Of a stretch of 64,000 bases of DNA, positions 52,201-60,431 are shown piece by piece. This DNA comes from Hymenobacter telluris (GTDB taxonomy: Bacteria; Bacteroidota; Bacteroidia; Cytophagales; Hymenobacteraceae), in NCBI RefSeq assembly GCF_017313265.1, contig NZ_JAFLQZ010000003.1, positions 372,001-436,000 of the forward strand, in the 5' to 3' direction. The position numbers and the translations under genes are program-made. The notes beneath the pieces were generated by a model that saw nothing but the letters and a program-made list of their open reading frames with translations, did no database searches and was not told the origin of the DNA. Every line of letters starts with the position of its first letter. Position 1 is the stretch's first letter.

Positions 52201-52255
52201 AGCCAAATACGGCCAGCTTCAGCAACTCACGCTGAAAGAGATTTTCGGCTATTGA
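49220..52255 (+). CDS. M16-family zinc peptidase, lipoprotein, two-domain
   Basis: 1011 aa from a GTG start. The signal VKKTSLLLIPALATLGLTQC has a lipobox LTQC, so envelope anchoring is predicted. The inverted zinc site HYLEH lies at residues 102-106 (TGLAHYLEHMVFKGTSK), with the distal Glu expected in the ELEAVYEEKNRG helix. The second half is a degenerate M16 repeat typical of pitrilysin-like proteins. It degrades peptides, probably in the periplasm. It is preceded by a consensus -7 box and followed by a terminator with outer repeat arms. Confidence 0.95.
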   Translation: MKKTSLLLIPALATLGLTQCQTSKPSAAATTTAPTADATPAKQKDYKYQTVDGDPLKARIYTLANGLTVYLSDYDDAPRIQTYLAVRAGSKNDPATATGLAHYLEHMVFKGTSKLGTQNWVAEKTELDKIEALYEVYRSQRNDPAARKRTYHQIDSISSVAAKYAVANEYDKVMGAIGAKGSNAYTSVEQTVYQEDIPSNQLEKWAAIQSERLGEMVPRLFHTELEAVYEEKNRGLDNDFSKEFEALNGSLFQKHPYGTQTTIGTIEHLQNPSITEIKRYFEKYYVPNNVALCLSGDLDYDKTIRIIDQYFGKLKARPVPAFEVAQEAPITAPIVKEIVGPDAENVMLGFRFPGSTSREALVLRMMDKILTNGQAGLIDLNLNQQQKVLQAASFTMLNNDYSAHVLYATPRQGQKLEEVRGLLLAQLDKVKKGDFPEWLIPAIINNEKLQRTKSYESNEARAGAFVDAFVARQDWPDYLKQINDFGTITKQEVMRVANQYYGPGYAVINKRTGKDPNAVKVVKPAITPVPVNREVASDFYKQVTGLSSPDLQPVFLDYKKDIQETKLASGIPVFYTRNTENNLFNLYYLLDLGTNNDPKLGLAADYLQYLGTDKYTAEQLQQEFYKLGCSFAVSSGQDRIYVSLSGLDSNMEPALQLFESLLNAPKPDAAALKNMVAGVLKSRQDAKLNKQVILSQAMVNYAKYGPKNPFTSQLSEKELKALKPEQLTALIKSIPTYQHRVLYYGPRKVWGVINTTLYPHDNLPAKRDTLNGVTDVLLKFHKTPAELTPVPANKDFAEQPMNARKVYWVDYNMVQAEILFLSKGPVYDKGIVPTTSLYNEYFGGSMGSIVFQELRESKALAYSASSRFANADKAGRSSYNMSYIGTQSDKLPEAMAGMNTLLNDMPVAEANLQIAKNAIRNSIATERITKSDILFSYERAKRLGLDYDLRRDVYEQTPNMSFTDLQKFQQARVKGQNQTILVIGSKDRLNFKELAKYGQLQQLTLKEIFGY

Positions 52256-52260
52256 TTTTT

Positions 52261-52347
52261 AGTGCGTAGTGCCTCGTGCTTGGTGCTTAGGCGGTTCCTC
52301 GAAACCAGAACCGCTTTTTCTCCACTAGGCACTAGGCACTACGCACT
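52261..52347. repeat. Terminator flanked by AGTGC-type repeat arms
   Basis: Inner hairpin GCGGTTC (52291-52297) / GAACCGC (52308-52314) with T5 after it. Outer arms AGTGCGTAGTGCC (52261-52273) and GGCACTACGCACT (52335-52347) are exact complements, with further degenerate GCACTAG units. Confidence 0.75.
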
Positions 52348-52410
52348 ATGCACTAAAAACTAACTACTAAAACACCAGTAACCGTCAATTAACAACTGAC
52401 ACTTTTCCCA

Positions 52411-53673
<1,263 letters not shown>

Positions 53674-53701
53674 TAGCTTGGCAATAGCCAATTAAACAAC
53701 G

Positions 53702-53740
53702 AAACCCCGCGTCGGCTGTAAGGCTGACGCGGGGTTTTTA
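53702..53740 (+). terminator. Terminator of icd
   Basis: AAACCCCGCGTC (53702-53713) pairs with GACGCGGGGTTT (53726-53737), followed by T residues. Confidence 0.85.
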
Positions 53741-53886
53741 TTTGGCGGTGGTATAAAGAGAGGTGATTGACGTTTTTGCCTCAACACTGATAACGGCAAA
53801 CAGCACTTAGAAAACGACCCTTCGCCGAAATGAACAAACTGCTGCATCACCTCCCTTTATACCACTGCCTTTTATTTTAATAATGT

Positions 53887-54426
53887 ATGAAAAGCCCTGT
53901 TAAATACATAATAGTCCTAGTAGCACTATCAATTTCATCATGCACTTGGAACCAATCCGAAATACCCGCAGATTTTGCTATAAAAATTGAAGGAATGTTT
54001 CATGATAAGGTTGATACATTCAATGGAACTTATGTGCGTTCTGGCGTTAAAAAACCAAAAAAGAAGGAAATAATAAACGGAAGAGAAACAGGGAGAAATA
54101 TAATTGAATACTCCGATTCAGTGGTTTATACAACATTTACTATCCAAGAAAAGCAAGAACTTTATTCTCTTTTAAGAAAAATTAATTATACCACTTATCC
54201 CGATACATCGAAAATTGAGTGTGAATCAGACATTGTACCTTCTCACAAGATTCATATAAAAGTTCGTGCCAATAATAGAATAAAATATATCAGCTACAAT
54301 GATGGTTGCCAAGATAATAACAACGAAATAAAAGCTGCTAGAAGTATCGTTAATCTAACAATGGAAATTTTAGAACGACATAAAGAAGTAAAACAATTGC
54401 CAGAAACTGTATTGCTTGATCTGTAG
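53887..54426 (+). CDS. A+T-rich lipoprotein of unknown function
   Basis: 179 aa. Signal MKSPVKYIIVLVALSISSC with lipobox SISSC, so it is envelope-anchored. The mature part is Lys/Asn/Ile-rich and contains YTTFTIQEKQELYSLLRKINY and HKIHIKVRANNRIKYISYNDGC, a beta-rich domain with two Cys that could form a disulfide. No family was recognised. Base use differs sharply from the G+C-rich icd gene before it, suggesting recent transfer. Confidence 0.75.
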   Translation: MKSPVKYIIVLVALSISSCTWNQSEIPADFAIKIEGMFHDKVDTFNGTYVRSGVKKPKKKEIINGRETGRNIIEYSDSVVYTTFTIQEKQELYSLLRKINYTTYPDTSKIECESDIVPSHKIHIKVRANNRIKYISYNDGCQDNNNEIKAARSIVNLTMEILERHKEVKQLPETVLLDL

Positions 54427-54761
54427 TATTACCAATTACTATAATTAATATCTACTTATGGACTTACTTTACTCTATGCTGTATACATAATAGCACAACG
54501 TGAAACCAATTGGCTTTGCCAACCGGTTTCTGTTTCACACGTTTACCCATAACTGCTAGGTTGAGGGTCTACTAACCACCCACTTCCTGAAGCCCCGACT
54601 GTTGCCGCAGCCGGGGCTTCGTCTTTTTACAGACGACGCGTTGGCGGGGTGACAACCGTGCGAATGGGTAAAGGTAGTACCCTATACTGAGGCGCATTGA
54701 TGTAACAGATACGCATTAGCATCATTCTTGCACAGACGCTGTCAACTAATGCAATAAGTAT
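54427..54761. other. Intergenic region with two hairpins
   Basis: 54589-54620 is a terminator-like hairpin (GAAGCCCCGACT / AGCCGGGGCTTC) followed by GTCTTTTT. About 54497-54541 holds an imperfect hairpin (AACGTGAAACC ... GGTTTC ... CACGTT). The rest probably carries the promoter of the next gene. No gene was seen. Confidence 0.6.
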
Positions 54762-55106
54762 ATGAAACCCCTACTATTGAGCTTCTCTCTGCTGTTCTTT
54801 TACTTTGGCGCTTTAGCTCAGGTCACCGTGGTAGTCAATCCTGATGGGACGCACTCGACTGTACATCAGGGAGCTGGCACGGCTGTTATTGTGAATTCGG
54901 ACGGCACTCATTCAACCGTCCACAATGCGCAGAGTGCAACTCCCGTAGTCGTCAATTCGAATGGAACTCACACGGTGATTCACCGCCATAACGACACGGC
55001 AGTGCAAATCAATCCAGATGGGACTCATACTGTACATATCCGTTCACTCAATGATAGTACCCGCACTGGCTTCCCCTTCTGGCTGTGGCGGAAGCCCAAA
55101 AAGTAG
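54762..55106 (+). CDS. Secreted His-rich repeat protein (VxVNxDGTHxTVH)
   Basis: 114 aa with a signal peptide (MKPLLLSFSLLFFYFGALAQ). The mature part consists of four tandem units of about 18-21 residues with consensus V-x-V-N-x-D/N-G-T-H-S/T-V-x-H, a pattern expected for stacked beta-hairpins or a small solenoid. The regularly placed His residues could bind metal. The C-terminus is basic (FPFWLWRKPKK). No known domain is recognised. It has its own promoter region and is followed by the tRNA-like locus. Confidence 0.75.
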   Translation: MKPLLLSFSLLFFYFGALAQVTVVVNPDGTHSTVHQGAGTAVIVNSDGTHSTVHNAQSATPVVVNSNGTHTVIHRHNDTAVQINPDGTHTVHIRSLNDSTRTGFPFWLWRKPKK

Positions 55107-55216
55107 TTTTGCATCCCAAGTCCGCGGCTACCTAGTCCCTGCTAACCATTTCCAGAAAAGCCCTATACCTCTGATATATCCTGTTTAAGTGGTTTCAACT
55201 TTTTAGTTCCAAAAGC

Positions 55217-55246
55217 TTGCCTTTTAAATTTTCAGGACTACCTTTG
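55217..55246 (+). promoter_or_regulatory. Consensus promoter of the tRNA-like gene
   Basis: TTG (55217-55219), 19 bases, then TACCTTTG (55239-55246): the full Bacteroidota -33/-7 arrangement. It lies 34 bases before the predicted 5' end of the tRNA-like RNA. Confidence 0.7.
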
Positions 55247-55280
55247 TTGTTCTCCAACGCAAACGGCGCGGGATTTATCT

Positions 55281-55395
55281 TGTAGAATGATGAAACTGGC
55301 AGACATACCCTCCTCTCTCGGGGGTGGTGATTCGGGAAAAACTGGTCCGGCGGCCGGCTAACTACACCGTGGAGGTTCGAATCCTTCTTCTACAG
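55281..55395 (+). tRNA. Class II tRNA-like RNA with CUC anticodon and 46-nt variable arm
   Basis: A cloverleaf folds fully: acceptor TGTAGAA / TTCTACA (7 bp), TG at 8-9, a 17-nt Leu-type D arm (ATGAAACTGGCAGACAT), anticodon stem CCCTC / GGGGG, loop CTCTCTC, and T arm GGAGG-TTCGAAT-CCTTC. Invariant positions T8, A14, GG18-19, T33 and TTC in the T loop are kept. The anticodon reads CUC (GAG codons), yet the D arm and long variable arm are class II (Leu/Ser/Tyr), not Glu. Base 37 is T, unusual; the discriminator is G and CCA is not encoded. A real unusual tRNA, a decoy, or a decayed gene are all possible. It has its own promoter and terminator. Confidence 0.6.
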
Positions 55396-55403
55396 CTTAC
55401 CCG

Positions 55404-55462
55404 AAAGACCGATTGAAACACAGAGCCTCTGCAAAGAGCTTCCCGTTTCAGTCGGTCTTTTG
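55404..55462 (+). terminator. Terminator of the tRNA-like gene
   Basis: AAAGACCGATTGAAAC (55404-55419) pairs with GTTTCAGTCGGTCTTT (55445-55460) with one G-T pair, followed by T residues. It lies eight bases after the tRNA-like RNA. Confidence 0.85.
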
Positions 55463-55624
55463 TCGTTTATAGCTGCTTGCGCAGCTCTCCTCTGCTCACG
55501 TAGGCTCTGGCGGGAGTGTATGATTCAACTGAAGCGGGTTACCTGCGTTGGTAGTGGGTATTAAGCTGGGTAGCGCCCACACGGGCAGCGCCTTTTATCT
55601 TTTTACTCACTTTCAGTCTTCCCC

Positions 55625-55888
55625 ATGAAAAAAGCACTATTCCTCGCCCTGGGTGCGGCTTCCCTGTCTTTGGCTTCCTGCGGCAACTCCGACACTACCG
55701 AAGCCACCACCACCACCGAAATTAATTCTGCTTCCGATTCCACTGGCATGGAGGGCGACAATAAGGCGTCTATTCCGGATGGCAACACCAGCCCCGAAAG
55801 CGCCGGAGCCACTACCGCGCCTACCACCTCGGAAGGCACCACTACCAGCGGTGTAGCCCCCACCGACTCGACAGCAGCCGGTCAATAA
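55625..55888 (+). CDS. Small Ser/Thr-rich lipoprotein
   Basis: 87 aa. Lipoprotein signal MKKALFLALGAASLSLASC with lipobox LASC. The mature part is low complexity: Thr, Ser, Ala and Glu, with no hydrophobic core (EATTTTEINSASDSTG ... SEGTTTSGVAP). It is likely an unstructured, surface- or periplasm-anchored peptide. No family was recognised. It ends at a perfect 24-bp terminator hairpin. Confidence 0.75.
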   Translation: MKKALFLALGAASLSLASCGNSDTTEATTTTEINSASDSTGMEGDNKASIPDGNTSPESAGATTAPTTSEGTTTSGVAPTDSTAAGQ

Positions 55889-55908
55889 CCGGCAACGCAT
55901 AGCGCGCT

Positions 55909-55968
55909 AAACGCCAGCAAAGCGGATTTTCCTCTGGTTACAGGGGAAAATCCGCTTTGCTGGCGTTT
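55909..55968. terminator. 24-bp perfect terminator hairpin
   Basis: 55909-55932 (AAACGCCAGCAAAGCGG...) pairs exactly with 55945-55968 and contains A and T runs, 20 bases after the lipoprotein gene. Its right end overlaps the SDR remnant. Confidence 0.85.
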
Positions 55969-56065
55969 AAGAAAGACCTAAGGATACGGTATTCAGGATT
56001 TCGCGACCGTTGGAGCGCAGGGCTTGGCCGGTGATATAGGTAGCGTCATCGGACAGGAACATATA
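55967..56065 (-). pseudogene. Remnant of a short-chain dehydrogenase C-terminus
   Basis: On the minus strand, 32 codons read YMFLSDDATYITGQAL then RSNGREILNTVSLGL and a stop. FLSDDATYITGQxL matches the conserved SDR segment near the C-terminus (xFLxSDxAxYITGQ). A TAG lies two codons upstream in the same frame, and no N-terminal part is present. It is a decayed fragment. Confidence 0.6.
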
Positions 56066-56176
56066 GCTCTACTTCCAACTTCTGATACGTCACGAAAGTA
56101 TTATCGAGCTACTCCTGCTCCGGTTTCAGTAGAGTGCCAGACTCATCTTACTCTAGTCAGTAAACGCTGACGCTGA

Positions 56177-56635
56177 CTATTGCGGCGCAGCTAACTCAGC
56201 GAATTCTGCTAAGGTGCTGGCCACAAAACGCGCATTACCATCGGTGAAAAACGAGAGGCGAGCCAGAATTCCTTGCCATGCTTCCAGCTTTTCGGCATCG
56301 GTTAGGTTGTAGTTCCACTGATATTGGCCTTCTACGAGCACGAGTTTGTAAGCACTCTGCCGCCACAGATGCTCTAGCACCACTTCCCCGGTGGGCAGCC
56401 GCAGCACGCTAGTGCCATCCTCCCCCACCGATACGAACAGAAACGTTGCCCGGTAGTAGCACAGCGTCCGGTGGCCTTCCTTGTCGGACGACGACAGCGC
56501 GAACTGCCCGCTTTTCAGTTTAGCTAGCAACTGCTGCTGGCATTCCGCTATTGTGTTGGCAAGCGGAATTGGCGGCGGGGTTGGCACGGGGGCTGGAGTC
56601 GGTTTCATCAGCAGGGAAACGAGTTTCTGAAACAT
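56177..56635 (-). CDS. Hypothetical protein
   Basis: 152 aa. After MFQKLVSLLMKP and a Pro-rich stretch (TPAPVPTPPPIPL) comes a compact domain with alternating strands and helices: CYYRATFLFVSVGEDGTSVLRLPTGEVVLEHLW, then DAEKLEAWQGILARLSFFTDG. There is no signal peptide or membrane helix. No family was recognised. It lies 10 bases after the DinB-like gene on the same strand, so the two are probably cotranscribed. Confidence 0.65.
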   Translation of the reverse strand: MFQKLVSLLMKPTPAPVPTPPPIPLANTIAECQQQLLAKLKSGQFALSSSDKEGHRTLCYYRATFLFVSVGEDGTSVLRLPTGEVVLEHLWRQSAYKLVLVEGQYQWNYNLTDAEKLEAWQGILARLSFFTDGNARFVASTLAEFAELAAPQ

Positions 56636-56645
56636 ACGGCGCTGC

Positions 56646-57173
56646 TTACGCTACTCCGGCCTGCACCACCCGCGCCGTTACCAGTAGCTGCCCTACGTGG
56701 CGCGTAGTATGTTCGGCAGCGTGCACCAGCAGCCCAATAACGGTGCTGGGCAACCCGGCCCGCCCCACTGGCCGGAACTCCGGCAACGTAGCCTCGGGCA
56801 CGGTGGGCAGATAAGCTAGCAACTGGTCTACGGTGCTATGAAAGTGCTGCACCAGAGTTGCTGTGCTGCCAGGTGTAGTGGGCACGTCGTTTTCGGCGGC
56901 CAAGTAAGCAAGCTGGACTTCGGACAGTGGCTGGTGGCGGGCGTAAGTCTGCATCCGGTCGAGGACGCCAGCTAAGTGGCGCAGATGAAACCCCACCGAC
57001 GCTACCCCGGCCGGGCGCGCCGTCAGCAACGCATCGGGGAAGGTGTGGAGGGCGGTTTCCACTTCATGGCGGGCTTGCAACAGCGCGTGAGCAACGGGCT
57101 GTAGCAACGGCGGCACCGCTGGCAGGGGGCCGCGCAACCAGAATTCGGGCGGTGAGGTAGCAGGTGACTTCAT
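56646..57173 (-). CDS. DinB-family protein
   Basis: 175 aa from the ATG at 57173 (MKSPATSPPEFWLRG). A four-helix DinB-type fold with a metal-binding His set is likely: His in SVGFHLRHLAGVLDRM and the C-terminal HAAEHTTRHVGQLL. Bacteroidota have many DinB-like proteins, some acting as thiol-dependent S-transferases; the reaction here is unknown. The protein is cytosolic. It is followed by the small hypothetical gene on the same strand. Confidence 0.82.
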   Translation of the reverse strand: MKSPATSPPEFWLRGPLPAVPPLLQPVAHALLQARHEVETALHTFPDALLTARPAGVASVGFHLRHLAGVLDRMQTYARHQPLSEVQLAYLAAENDVPTTPGSTATLVQHFHSTVDQLLAYLPTVPEATLPEFRPVGRAGLPSTVIGLLVHAAEHTTRHVGQLLVTARVVQAGVA

Positions 57174-57561
57174 ACATGCATAACCCGAACCAGACAGGCT
57201 TGTTGGCGTGCACTGCTGGGCACTGGGCAGCCAGAGCAAACCAGGTCTACAAGCAGCTACGCCACAACACGTAGCGTAAGGTATAGCTCATGGCCTGCCT
57301 CAGTACCACCTAACTCCTTGCCGCCCCCAACCTCATATGCAGCACCAAGGCGCCAAGAACTGATGCCGGCAACTGCCGCAACGGGGTGCGCTGAAGTCAC
57401 TTGCGGGGCAGACTTAGCTGTATCTCTGCAACTACTTTGCATAAAAACGCTTGGCGGCCGATGATTCCGGCGAGTGGCTTTTCAGTAATGTTCGGGGCCC
57501 ACGTCACCGCGCGCGGGCCCACGCCGTATGCATCCTATTACGCCTCTTCCCACTCCCACCT
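57174..57561. other. Intergenic region, no gene recognised
   Basis: A minus-strand open frame at 57257-57442 has no start context, domain or ribosome site and is not called. The promoters of the flanking divergent genes should lie here. No repeat or RNA was seen. Confidence 0.4.
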
Positions 57562-57960
57562 ATGCCTTCCTTGTATTACCAAAATGCCACAGGGTGCTTG
57601 TATGCGCATCCTGATGGCTACGCCTTACTTCGGTACCACGCCGGTACTCGCAGCTTGCTCGATTTGCATGAGTTCCTGCTCCACACCGGGCAGTTGCTTT
57701 TCCGCCGCCGCTGGCATAAAATGCTTATCGACCAACGGCTACTCTCGCCCTACACTGAGAGCGAGCAAGCACTGCTGCTCAATTATTGGCAGGCTCGCCA
57801 CTTCACCCTTGGGCGCACTATCAGCGCGGTTCTGCTTGCCACCGGCGCCGCTACGCATTGCACGTTCACCCAGGTTTGGGAGGAAGCTAGCAGTTCGGTG
57901 CCTTATAGCCTCTTCGACGACGAAGCAGAGGCGGCCCAATGGCTGCTAAGCCAACGATAG
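57562..57960 (+). CDS. Hypothetical protein, STAS-like appearance
   Basis: 132 aa from the ATG at 57562 (MPSLYYQNATGCLY); 37 upstream codons are open but Arg/His-rich and unlikely to be coding. The pattern GCLYAHPDGYALLRYHAGTRSLLDLHEFL, then WHKMLIDQRLLSPYTESEQ, and the final FDDEAEAAQWLL recalls SpoIIAA/STAS-type proteins of Bacteroidota. The C-terminal acidic helix is typical of that group. The assignment is tentative. The protein is cytosolic. Confidence 0.6.
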   Translation: MPSLYYQNATGCLYAHPDGYALLRYHAGTRSLLDLHEFLLHTGQLLFRRRWHKMLIDQRLLSPYTESEQALLLNYWQARHFTLGRTISAVLLATGAATHCTFTQVWEEASSSVPYSLFDDEAEAAQWLLSQR

Positions 57961-58245
57961 CCAAGTTGTGCCACTTCGGATTTATACTGCTCGCCATCAT
58001 TATTTCTGGTGCCGGTACTTGATGCTATGTCACGATTTAGCTTGAACGCGCATCAAAACAGCTCGGTGTATTCTCAATAGGACGCACTTCGACTTGAAAT
58101 TTCTTATAATAGTAATTATGTAGTCTCATTATAGTACCAGTCCCAAAATGAAGATGCATGTCCTTTCGCTCAGCGCCCTGCGCCCCGACCTTTGATGGCA
58201 TAAACGCCATCAATATTCGCGCTTACCACCCCACCTAGCTGCATC
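57961..58245. other. Intergenic region, no gene recognised
   Basis: It contains an A+T-rich stretch (about 58098-58145), possibly a promoter for the small downstream frame. No repeat or RNA was recognised. Confidence 0.4.
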
Positions 58246-58437
58246 ATGGAACTCACCGCCCTAGCTCTTTTTCTGGCTTCCACCCCGCAAGCCCTCCCCG
58301 ACTTCACTACTATTGACGGCCGAACGATACCGTATGCGGAAGGAGAAGCCGCTTTGCACCAAGGCCAAGCAGTGCTCATCGGCGGCCTGTTCGTTGGGTC
58401 TCTCTCAACTACCGGCACCTTACCCGTGGCTGCTTAA
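58246..58437 (+). CDS. Possible small protein
   Basis: 63 aa: MELTALALFLASTPQALPDFTTIDGRT, then a Gly-rich hydrophobic end. It has an ATG, tandem TAA TAA stops, and a strong terminator 29 bases later. These support expression, but no family or ribosome site is evident. Confidence 0.4.
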   Translation: MELTALALFLASTPQALPDFTTIDGRTIPYAEGEAALHQGQAVLIGGLFVGSLSTTGTLPVAA

Positions 58438-58466
58438 TAACCGATACTCCTACTTCTACATATAAG

Positions 58467-58492
58467 AAAAGCTCCGCTAGGCGGAGCTTTTC
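58467..58492. terminator. Terminator hairpin
   Basis: AAAAGCTCCGC pairs with GCGGAGCTTTT around TAG. With A and T runs on both sides, it may serve the convergent small gene and response regulator. Confidence 0.8.
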
Positions 58493-58528
58493 TGTTGCGT
58501 GATAAGCCACTAAGCAGCAGGAGCCTAT

Positions 58529-58939
58529 TTATACGGGCAGAGTGCGGCGGAAATGCAGTTGGAGAATGTCGTTGATTTTCTCCTTAGTGAGAGGTTTACT
58601 GACTAAGCCAGCAATGCCTAGTTCGTCGAGACGGGCCAGGTCACGGGCATCCATTGTGGTGGTTAGCATGATGATTACTGTTGAGGCGGATTGCGCCTGC
58701 GGAAGCTGCTTGTAAGCTTCCAGGAATTCAATACCATTCATGCCCAGCATATTCACGTCCAGCAGCAGTAGGGCTGGTTTAACGGGGTTATTGGCTTGCG
58801 TGAGCAGGTCTAGAGCTTGAGCGCCATCTTCTGCCGTCACCAGATGGTCGGTAACGCCAAGTTGCTTGAAAAGCAGTTCGTTGAGGAAGTTATTGGTTGA
58901 GTCGTCATCGACTAGCAGAATGCTCGATAGTTTTTCCAT
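58529..58939 (-). CDS. Single-domain response regulator
   Basis: 136 aa from the ATG at 58939 (MEKLSSILLVDDDST). A complete CheY-like receiver: DDD acidic cluster, phospho-Asp in ALLLLDVNMLGMNGIEFL, Thr in IIMLTTTMD, Lys in LVSKPLTKEKI. There is no output domain. The region just upstream holds a broken histidine kinase gene that would have been its partner, so it is now probably an orphan, or is served by another kinase. Confidence 0.9.
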   Translation of the reverse strand: MEKLSSILLVDDDSTNNFLNELLFKQLGVTDHLVTAEDGAQALDLLTQANNPVKPALLLLDVNMLGMNGIEFLEAYKQLPQAQSASTVIIMLTTTMDARDLARLDELGIAGLVSKPLTKEKINDILQLHFRRTLPV

Positions 58940-58959
58940 GAACCAGGAGAAGGTAAAAG

Positions 58960-59345
58960 CCCGCTTATCAGGGGGAGAGAGACCATAAAGGTAGTGCCCA
59001 CAGCTGGCTGGCCCTATACCGCAATGGTACTGCGTTTTCAATCAGCCGTTTGACCATCTCCAGGCCCACCCCGGAGCCTGCTGCGTGGCTGTGCAGACGA
59101 CGAAACATACGGAGGAGCTGTTGCTGCTGTTGCTCGCTCAGCCCAAGCCCGTTGCCCTATACTTCCAGCACCAGTTGCTTCACCTGCGCGGGTACCGTGG
59201 GATTGGCTATGGCTGGGGCCCAAGACACGGAGCAAGCAGACAAGCCGGCAGGAGGTAGCGCAACGTGCACAGCAGCTTCTGGCTGCTTCTGAAAACTGAA
59301 AAGCGTTTCGGCAGCGGGCCGGCGGCACGGTTCCATGCACACCAC
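58960..59345 (-). pseudogene. Decayed histidine kinase, ATPase domain
   Basis: On the minus strand, HATPase pieces are recognisable: VPAQVKQLVLEV, then an in-frame TAG (59157-59159) where the N-box/DNG motif should be, then GNGLGLSEQQQQQLLRMFRRLHSH, GSGVGLEMVKRLIEN (G box), and after a shift of frame GTTFMVSLPL (C-terminal motif). The segment between the last two pieces is mostly lost. It lies directly upstream of the response regulator gene. Confidence 0.7.
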
Positions 59346-59519
59346 CAACTGCTCCGTACGGTGGGTAGTGCCGTATTGCTACGAAGATGAGTACCAGCGT
59401 GGCGCTCCTGTGCTTCGGCCGCAATCCTGCACAGGCGCAGGGCCGGTTGCGGCCGTATTCCAATTGAAATTCAGTATTTTTCTATTCAATTCTACCCTTT
59501 CCACTTTTCTTATTTTGCT
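59346..59519. other. Intergenic region upstream of the 59520 gene
   Basis: It ends in an A+T-rich tract (about 59459-59518) that likely contains the promoter of the next gene. No gene was seen. Confidence 0.4.
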
Positions 59520-60236
59520 ATGGCTCTTGACCTGACGACTGATGCTCTGATTGATACTGTATCATTGCCCGGTGCGCGCGTGGCTCCCTTGGTTCGGGAG
59601 CCCGGCATTCCTAGCTCCCAAACCGTAACCGGCCTGGAAGTGCGCCTCTCGCGGGTGTTTATTGAGAACAACCGCACCCCCAAAGTCTTTCCTTTTCCGG
59701 GGTTTGCCAATGTGTATTTGCTGCTGGTGGTGTTCGATAACCTGAACCCCGAGCCGCAGACGCTCACCTTATCCGGCTTTGCCCGCATCGACGACGAGGA
59801 AGATTTGCCGGTTGATAAAACCGCCTACTACTGGAAGCAAAGCGAGCCGGCCGGCCCGGTACCGTCGCAGGTGCATGTGCTGCTTTCGGTGCTGAAAAGC
59901 AAGAAGGGCCTGCGCGATACGGGCGCCGTAATGGCCCAGGCCCGCGACTCCGACGACTACCGCAGCCTGGTGTCGGAAGTGGTGGGCGCCATTACCAGCG
60001 CGCCGGCTCGGGCCGCCGAGGTGCTGCTGCAACTAGGCGCGGTGGTTGGCAACTTGTTGAAAGACGTGGAAGACAAGCCGCTTTTCACGCAGGTTATCAG
60101 CTTTACCGACATCAACGGCGACTTTGACACGCTAGGTAAAACGCAGGTAACCAAGCAGAACAACTACGTACAAACCACCCTCACGCTGATTGTGCGCGAC
60201 CCCGCCCGTGAGCCGTCAACGGGCGAACCCCTATAG
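59520..60236 (+). CDS. Hypothetical protein
   Basis: 238 aa. There is no signal peptide. A beta-rich N-terminal part (VTGLEVRLSRVFIENNRTPKVFPFPGFANVYLLLVVFDNL) is followed by a helical middle (DYRSLVSEVVGAITSAPARAAEVLLQLGAVVGNLLKDV) and a beta-rich end (TQVISFTDINGDFDTLGKTQVTKQNNYVQTTLTLIV). No known domain was recognised; the pattern looks like a conserved single-domain protein. It is monocistronic with a strong terminator. Confidence 0.7.
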   Translation: MALDLTTDALIDTVSLPGARVAPLVREPGIPSSQTVTGLEVRLSRVFIENNRTPKVFPFPGFANVYLLLVVFDNLNPEPQTLTLSGFARIDDEEDLPVDKTAYYWKQSEPAGPVPSQVHVLLSVLKSKKGLRDTGAVMAQARDSDDYRSLVSEVVGAITSAPARAAEVLLQLGAVVGNLLKDVEDKPLFTQVISFTDINGDFDTLGKTQVTKQNNYVQTTLTLIVRDPAREPSTGEPL

Positions 60237-60269
60237 CCTGGTACGAACAGCTTACCGCAGCTTTTCCGG

Positions 60270-60320
60270 AACGTTGCGCGGGTGCCCGTGCCTTACAAGG
60301 GCACTCACGCAACGTTTCGG
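60270..60320 (+). terminator. Terminator after the hypothetical gene
   Basis: AACGTTGCGCGGGTGCCC (60270-60287) pairs with GGGCACTCACGCAACGTT (60299-60316) with one mismatch. Confidence 0.75.
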
Positions 60321-60418
60321 GGGTTGGGTACAGAGCCGATTTGTGCGCTACACATAGCTTTCGGTTGGTTAAAACGCACTTTCCCTGGGTGAGTATTAGG
60401 GCTTTGGCACGGCAAGGC

Positions 60419-60426
60419 TACCTTTG
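60419..60426 (+). promoter_or_regulatory. -7 box of the aminotransferase gene (TACCTTTG)
   Basis: A perfect TAnnTTTG match that ends five bases before the ATG. The mRNA would be leaderless or nearly so. Confidence 0.6.
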
Positions 60427-60431
60427 TACCC

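Noticed and set aside
55281..55395. Ordinary tRNA-Glu(CUC) or ordinary tRNA-Leu
   Set aside because: The 46-nt variable arm excludes a normal Glu tRNA; the anticodon and G discriminator do not fit a normal Leu tRNA.
57257..57442. 61-aa minus-strand open frame
   Set aside because: No ribosome site, domain or plausible composition.
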